The position numbers were made by a program, and so were the translations under genes. Source: CAZUNO01 sp964621445 [NCBI: Candidatus Hadarchaeota archaeon] (GTDB taxonomy: Archaea; CAYQAE01; CAYVLA01). From it: a DNA stretch of 10,068 bases. The notes under the pieces are model-generated. The model saw nothing but the letters and a program-made list of their open reading frames with translations, did not search any database and was not told the DNA's origin. The stretch is taken from assembly GCA_964621445.1 (NCBI GenBank), contig CAZUNO010000053.1, positions 1 to 10,068 on the forward strand, read 5' to 3'. The stretch's first letter is position 1; each line of letters opens with the position of its first letter. This document shows positions 6,566 to 10,068 of this stretch, piece after piece.

Positions 6566-7390
6566 ATGAGCGAGATCAGTTTCTGGTACCACCTTCCGGT
6601 TAAGGAAAGCGTCCGGCACACCTTCGATTGCGCCATGAAAGCGGAGGAAGTTGGGTTCGATACCGCATCCCAGATGGACCACTTCCTTTATGAATCCAAG
6701 CAGAGGGGATGTAAACCCGAGTGTTGGACCATGCTTTCCTCTGTAGCCTCCAGAACCGGGCTCACGGTCAGCCCACTGGTGATGTGCAGCCTGTTTCGAA
6801 ATCCGGCACTGTTGGCCAAGATGGTGACCACCCTCGACCAGCTTACCCGGGGGAGGGTCCATCTGGGCATCGGCGCCGGCTGGTGGGAAAGGGAGTTCAA
6901 GGCCTATGGTTACCCCTGGCTTTCGGCCAGCAAGCGGGTAGATCGGACGGTAGAGGCCACCCAGATCATAAAGAAGCTCTGGACCGAGGAAAGGGTGAAC
7001 TTTGACGGCCGTTTCTGGAAGATTGAGGACTGCGAACTGGTGCCCAAACCGTACTCCAAACCACACCCTATAATCTGGAACGGCGGCTCCGGGCCCAGGA
7101 TGCTGAGGATGGCTGGTCAACTCTGCGACGGATGGGTAACCGGGAATGATGACCCGGAGCAGGTAGCCGAGAAAATGGATTATGTGCGGGAACACTCGGC
7201 ACATGGGAAGATGCTTTTCGGTCACTACCTGACCGTGGGGAGGGAAAACCTTGGCATCGAACAGGCAAGAGAGAGAATCGAGAGGTTCTCGGACATCGGG
7301 GTAACCCACTTCATGATCCTTCTTAACCCTGACTCCGATAATTTTTCAATGCTTGATGACTGCCCCGACCTGATATCTTCCTTTAAGTGA
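6566..7390 (+). CDS. LLM-class flavin/F420-dependent oxidoreductase
   Basis: A 274-residue member of the luciferase-like monooxygenase (TIM-barrel) superfamily, of the type that in archaea and actinobacteria normally uses coenzyme F420. Family landmarks are in order: AEEVGFDTASQMDHF (26-40), the FRNPALLAKMVTTLDQLTRGRV segment (77-98), GIGAGWWEREFKAYG (101-115), GRFWKIEDCELVPKP (148-162) and PIIWNGGSGPRMLRMAGQLCDGW (168-190). The length is slightly short for the family, whose members often run 280-340 residues, but no motif is missing. The ATG at 6566 appears leaderless. It precedes the NAD biosynthesis genes on the same strand by 85 bp; a link to NAD synthesis is not supported by known biochemistry. 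Whether it uses F420 or FMN, and its substrate, cannot be told from sequence. Confidence 0.88.
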   Translation: MSEISFWYHLPVKESVRHTFDCAMKAEEVGFDTASQMDHFLYESKQRGCKPECWTMLSSVASRTGLTVSPLVMCSLFRNPALLAKMVTTLDQLTRGRVHLGIGAGWWEREFKAYGYPWLSASKRVDRTVEATQIIKKLWTEERVNFDGRFWKIEDCELVPKPYSKPHPIIWNGGSGPRMLRMAGQLCDGWVTGNDDPEQVAEKMDYVREHSAHGKMLFGHYLTVGRENLGIEQARERIERFSDIGVTHFMILLNPDSDNFSMLDDCPDLISSFK

Positions 7391-7475
7391 GAAATACCGG
7401 GGCCGGACTCCCGTTACTGATGAATTATCCGATAGCAGTTAAAAACCTCACCAGGACAGTACTTTACTGCCGGGA

Positions 7476-8264
7476 GTGTTTAGCACGAGGATAGGTGTGC
7501 TTGGCTGCGGTAACGTGGGCACCGTAATAGCCAAAGCGGTGCGAGATGGAAAGCTCGAATCGGAGATAGGAGCCCTTTACGACCAGGAAGAGGAGAGAGC
7601 ATTGACCCTGGCCAAGCTTCTAGACGGGAAAAACCTGGCCAAAAAAAGCTTCGACCGCTTCCTGGACGCGGATATGGAACTTGTCGTGGAGTCCGCCTCG
7701 CCCGAGGCAGTGCGGGCTCATGGGAAGGTAATAGTTGACAGCGGGCGGGACATGATCGTGCTCAGCGTTGGAGCCCTAATGGATAAGGAGCTCCGGGAGG
7801 AAATTCTCGACCGGGCAAAAGTCGCCGGGGCCAGGATATACGCACCTTCAGGGGCCATAGGCGGGCTCGATGCCCTGAGAAGTGCCTCGGTGGTGGGATT
7901 CGAACGAGTCGTGCTCACCACCACCAAGAACCCCAGAAGTATACAAGGAAACACCGATATCCATGACCGTACGGTCATATATGAGGGACATGCCTCTGAT
8001 GCGGTCCGTAGATTCCCCAAAAACATCAACGTGGCGGCGGCCGTGGCCCTGGCCAGCGGCACGGACCCCGAGGTGAGACTGGTGGCTGACCCGGAGGTTG
8101 ATACCAACATCCACCACGTCCAGGCCACCGGGGGCTTTGGCAGCCTCGATTTCACGGTATCCAATCTTCCATCCCCGGATAACCCCAAGACCAGTTACCT
8201 GGCCGCGCTTTCGGTGATCAGGACCATAGAGGCCAGGGGAGAGATCCTTTCACTCGGAACCTAG
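7476..8264 (+). CDS. nadX: L-aspartate dehydrogenase
   Basis: A 262-residue NAD(P)-dependent enzyme that converts L-aspartate to iminoaspartate, the first step of de novo NAD synthesis in organisms without L-aspartate oxidase. The Rossmann loop is GVLGCGNVG (7-15). Family motifs follow: VVESASPEAVR (70-80), MIVLSVGALMD (93-103), YAPSGAIGGLDAL (122-134), RRFPKNINVAAAVALASG (178-195) and NIHHVQATGGFG (211-222). The last contains the histidine region that carries the catalytic residue in characterised aspartate dehydrogenases. The start is GTG at 7476; there is no good ribosome-binding site, and TTAAAAA at 7439-7445 could be a TATA element for a near-leaderless message. It is followed after 32 bp by nadA and then nadC, which settles its pathway. 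Confidence 0.92.
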   Translation: MFSTRIGVLGCGNVGTVIAKAVRDGKLESEIGALYDQEEERALTLAKLLDGKNLAKKSFDRFLDADMELVVESASPEAVRAHGKVIVDSGRDMIVLSVGALMDKELREEILDRAKVAGARIYAPSGAIGGLDALRSASVVGFERVVLTTTKNPRSIQGNTDIHDRTVIYEGHASDAVRRFPKNINVAAAVALASGTDPEVRLVADPEVDTNIHHVQATGGFGSLDFTVSNLPSPDNPKTSYLAALSVIRTIEARGEILSLGT

Positions 8265-8296
8265 GAGGGCTGTTTATTACCATTAACAAGGAGACC

Positions 8297-9202
8297 ATGG
8301 ACCATATACTGGATCTCAAATCCAGAAAGGAAGCCCTGATACTGTGCCATAACTACCAATCGCTGGAGGTCCAGGAGGTCTCTGACCATATCGGGGATTC
8401 CCTGCAGCTGTGTATGGCGGCATCAAGATCCCAGGGATATGAGCGCATCGTATTTTGCGGGGTGGACTTCATGGCGGAGAGCGCATCGGTTCTCAACCCC
8501 CACAAGAAGGTACTCATCCCCGACCGCTCCGCGGTCTGCGAGATGGCCTCCATGCTCACCGGCGATCAGGTCCGGGAGGCAAAGGAAGCGCATCCCGATG
8601 CAGGGGTGGTTCTATACGTGAACTCCCTGGCAGAGGCCAAGGCGGAGGCGGATGTCATGTGTACATCGGCCAATGCCCCGGAGATAGTTTCCAGGTTGGA
8701 GCAGGAGGAGATACTGTTCGGCCCTGACCATAATCTGGCCTCCCACGTGGCCGACCGGGTTCCGGAAAAGACCATAATCCCCCTTCCCGAGGACGGCTGC
8801 TGTTACGTTCACAAGATGATCGGCGTGGAGCACGTAAAACGGGCAAGGGAAAGACATCCCGGGGCCGAGATACTGGTCCACCCGGAATGCGACCCCGAGG
8901 TGGCGAGGATGGCCGACCATGTGGTGAGCACCGGGGGCATGACCAGAAGGTCACGTGAATCGGAAGCCGACGAATTCATAATAGGCACGGAGGCCACCAT
9001 GGCCAAGACCCTTTACCATCAATTCCCGGAAAAGAAATTCTACCCCCTACTGGAAACTGCCCTTTGCAGGGGAATGCAGGCCATAGACCTCGACAAGGTG
9101 GAGAGAAGTCTGATGCAGGACCTCCATGAGGTCAAGGTCAAACCCGATATCGCGGAGAAGGTCCGGGAAGTAACCGAACGGATGCTTCAGATGACGGAGT
9201 GA
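8297..9202 (+). CDS. nadA: Quinolinate synthase A
   Basis: A 301-residue [4Fe-4S] enzyme that condenses iminoaspartate with dihydroxyacetone phosphate to give quinolinate. The three-Cys cluster site of the family is visible: Cys81 (DRSAVCEMA), Cys169 (G-x-C-x-x-H in EDGCCYVHK, so the second of the two adjacent Cys is the ligand) and Cys257 (LCRGMQAI). Other signatures are CHNYQ (17-21), IGDSLQL (32-38), VFCGVDFMAESA (52-63), HPECDPEV (195-202) and STGGM (211-215). The length fits archaeal NadA proteins. The ATG at 8297 has AAGGAG only 3 nt before it. A rare ATT start at 8276, 6 nt after GGAGGG (8264-8269), would add seven residues and is a real alternative. The gene sits between nadX and nadC, its partners in the pathway. 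Confidence 0.96.
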   Translation: MDHILDLKSRKEALILCHNYQSLEVQEVSDHIGDSLQLCMAASRSQGYERIVFCGVDFMAESASVLNPHKKVLIPDRSAVCEMASMLTGDQVREAKEAHPDAGVVLYVNSLAEAKAEADVMCTSANAPEIVSRLEQEEILFGPDHNLASHVADRVPEKTIIPLPEDGCCYVHKMIGVEHVKRARERHPGAEILVHPECDPEVARMADHVVSTGGMTRRSRESEADEFIIGTEATMAKTLYHQFPEKKFYPLLETALCRGMQAIDLDKVERSLMQDLHEVKVKPDIAEKVREVTERMLQMTE

Positions 9203-10053
9203 TTCCTTTGGAGAAACCGATAATTATCGACCAGCTGAAGGCATTTCTCAGGGAGGACCTCCCATTCGGCGACCTGACCACCGATATAGTGATTGACCCG
9301 GAGATCAAGGAGGCCGAGGTGGTGTGCAGGAGTGATGGAGTGATCGCCGGCATCGAGGAGGCCAGGACCATGATGAAGACCTGTGAAATAGAGGTTCTAG
9401 AGGCCGCTGAGGACGGTTCCCGGGTCAGCGAAGGCGACATCGCCCTCCATATACGGGGTCTCAACACATCACTGCTCATGGTGGAGAGGACGGTGCTAAA
9501 TCTGATATCCCGGATGAGCGGAATTGCCACCACCACTGCCACGGCGGTGGAGGCGGCGAGAAAGGTTGATCCCGGGATCAGGGTGGCCGCCACAAGAAAG
9601 ACCGCCCCCGGACTCAGACTCCTTGACAAGAAGGCGGTCAGGCTGGGAGGGGGAGACACCCACAGGATGACCCTGTCGGACTCGGTGCTGATCAAGGACA
9701 ACCATATCTCCGCCGTGGGGAACCTGAAGACATGTATAGATAGGGCCAGGTCGGCTTCAAGCTTCGTGAGAAAGATAGAGGTGGAGGTAGAGGAGCCCGA
9801 GGAGGCCCTGGAAGCTGCGAGAGCCGGTGTAGACATAGTAATGTTTGATAATTTTACCCTACCGGAGATCAGAAAGGCGGTTTCCCTGCTAGAGGGGGAG
9901 GGAATGAGGCAGAAAGTGGTCATCGAGGCATCAGGTGGAATCATCCTCGAGAATATCGGGGAGGTAGCGGGTTCAGGCGTGGACGTCATATCCATGGGCA
10001 TGCTGACCCATTCGCCCCGGTCGCTCGACATGGAACTGAGATTCCTGGCCTAG
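9199..10053 (+). CDS. nadC: Nicotinate-nucleotide pyrophosphorylase (quinolinate phosphoribosyltransferase)
   Basis: A 284-residue enzyme that uses PRPP to convert quinolinate to nicotinate mononucleotide and CO2, the last step specific to the de novo route. Motifs: LREDLPFGDLTTDI (17-30); NLISRMSGIAT (101-111) with its Arg; the hallmark run of TRKTAPGLR (132-140), AVRLGGGDTHR (146-156) and LIKDNH (164-169); IEVEVE (193-198); VMFDNF (214-219); and VIEASGGI (241-248). These include the Arg, Lys and His residues that bind quinolinate and PRPP. The GTG at 9199 overlaps the nadA stop by 4 bp, indicating translational coupling. A TTG at 9208, with GGAG 8 nt upstream, is an equally good start and would remove three residues. 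The gene is complete, with its stop at 10051-10053. Confidence 0.96.
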   Translation: MIPLEKPIIIDQLKAFLREDLPFGDLTTDIVIDPEIKEAEVVCRSDGVIAGIEEARTMMKTCEIEVLEAAEDGSRVSEGDIALHIRGLNTSLLMVERTVLNLISRMSGIATTTATAVEAARKVDPGIRVAATRKTAPGLRLLDKKAVRLGGGDTHRMTLSDSVLIKDNHISAVGNLKTCIDRARSASSFVRKIEVEVEEPEEALEAARAGVDIVMFDNFTLPEIRKAVSLLEGEGMRQKVVIEASGGIILENIGEVAGSGVDVISMGMLTHSPRSLDMELRFLA

Positions 10054-10068
10054 TAGGTGTTCTAGATA

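Noticed and set aside
6554-7309. 251-codon antisense ORF opposite the LLM-class gene
   Set aside because: Its Pro/Gly/His-rich low-complexity translation has no recognisable domain, and the sense strand is clearly coding.
9138-10031. Long antisense ORF (about 297 codons) opposite nadC
   Set aside because: Its Ser/Ile-rich translation is a shadow of the GC-rich nadC frame. The sense protein carries all nadC motifs.

Overview
The window looks like chromosomal DNA from an archaeon, most likely a euryarchaeal or Thermoplasmata-type lineage. The signs are indirect: an LLM-class F420-type oxidoreductase, a PAS-PAS-GAF histidine kinase of the kind common in such archaea, an AbrB-type small protein, heavy use of AGG/AGA (Arg) and ATA (Ile), GTG and TTG starts, and a probable leaderless promoter with a TATA-like element about 28 nt upstream of an ATG. 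I cannot name a genus. I saw no rRNA, tRNA, CRISPR array, insertion sequence or phage gene.

Layout. (1) 1-1436: two divergent genes, probably for carbohydrate metabolism. They are the 5' end of a gene resembling the GH67 N-terminal / DUF4838 domain (minus strand, runs off the window) and a complete Gfo/Idh/MocA-family oxidoreductase (plus strand). A 14-bp palindrome lies between them. (2) 1627-3689: a sensory histidine kinase whose second PAS domain is split by a one-base frame change at an A6 run. The two open frames together encode PAS-PAS-GAF-HisKA-HATPase. (3) 3857-5083: an MFS transporter. (4) 5307-6508: a winged-helix DNA-binding protein with a long C-terminal region I do not recognise, overlapping by 28 bp a small AbrB/SpoVT-type protein. 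An 18-bp perfect AT-rich palindrome lies just upstream of the pair. (5) 6566-7390: an LLM-class, probably F420-dependent, flavin-type oxidoreductase. (6) 7476-10053: a complete NAD de novo cluster, nadX-nadA-nadC.

How the genes work together. NadX oxidises L-aspartate to iminoaspartate, NadA condenses this with dihydroxyacetone phosphate to quinolinate, and NadC converts quinolinate to nicotinate mononucleotide. The three genes are closely spaced (32-bp gap, then a 4-bp overlap) and read as an operon. Upstream of it the window is a series of small, probably independent units on the plus strand. The wHTH/AbrB pair is the least explained part of the window and the best candidate for something undescribed. 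The remaining genes are recognisable families whose substrates cannot be read from sequence.
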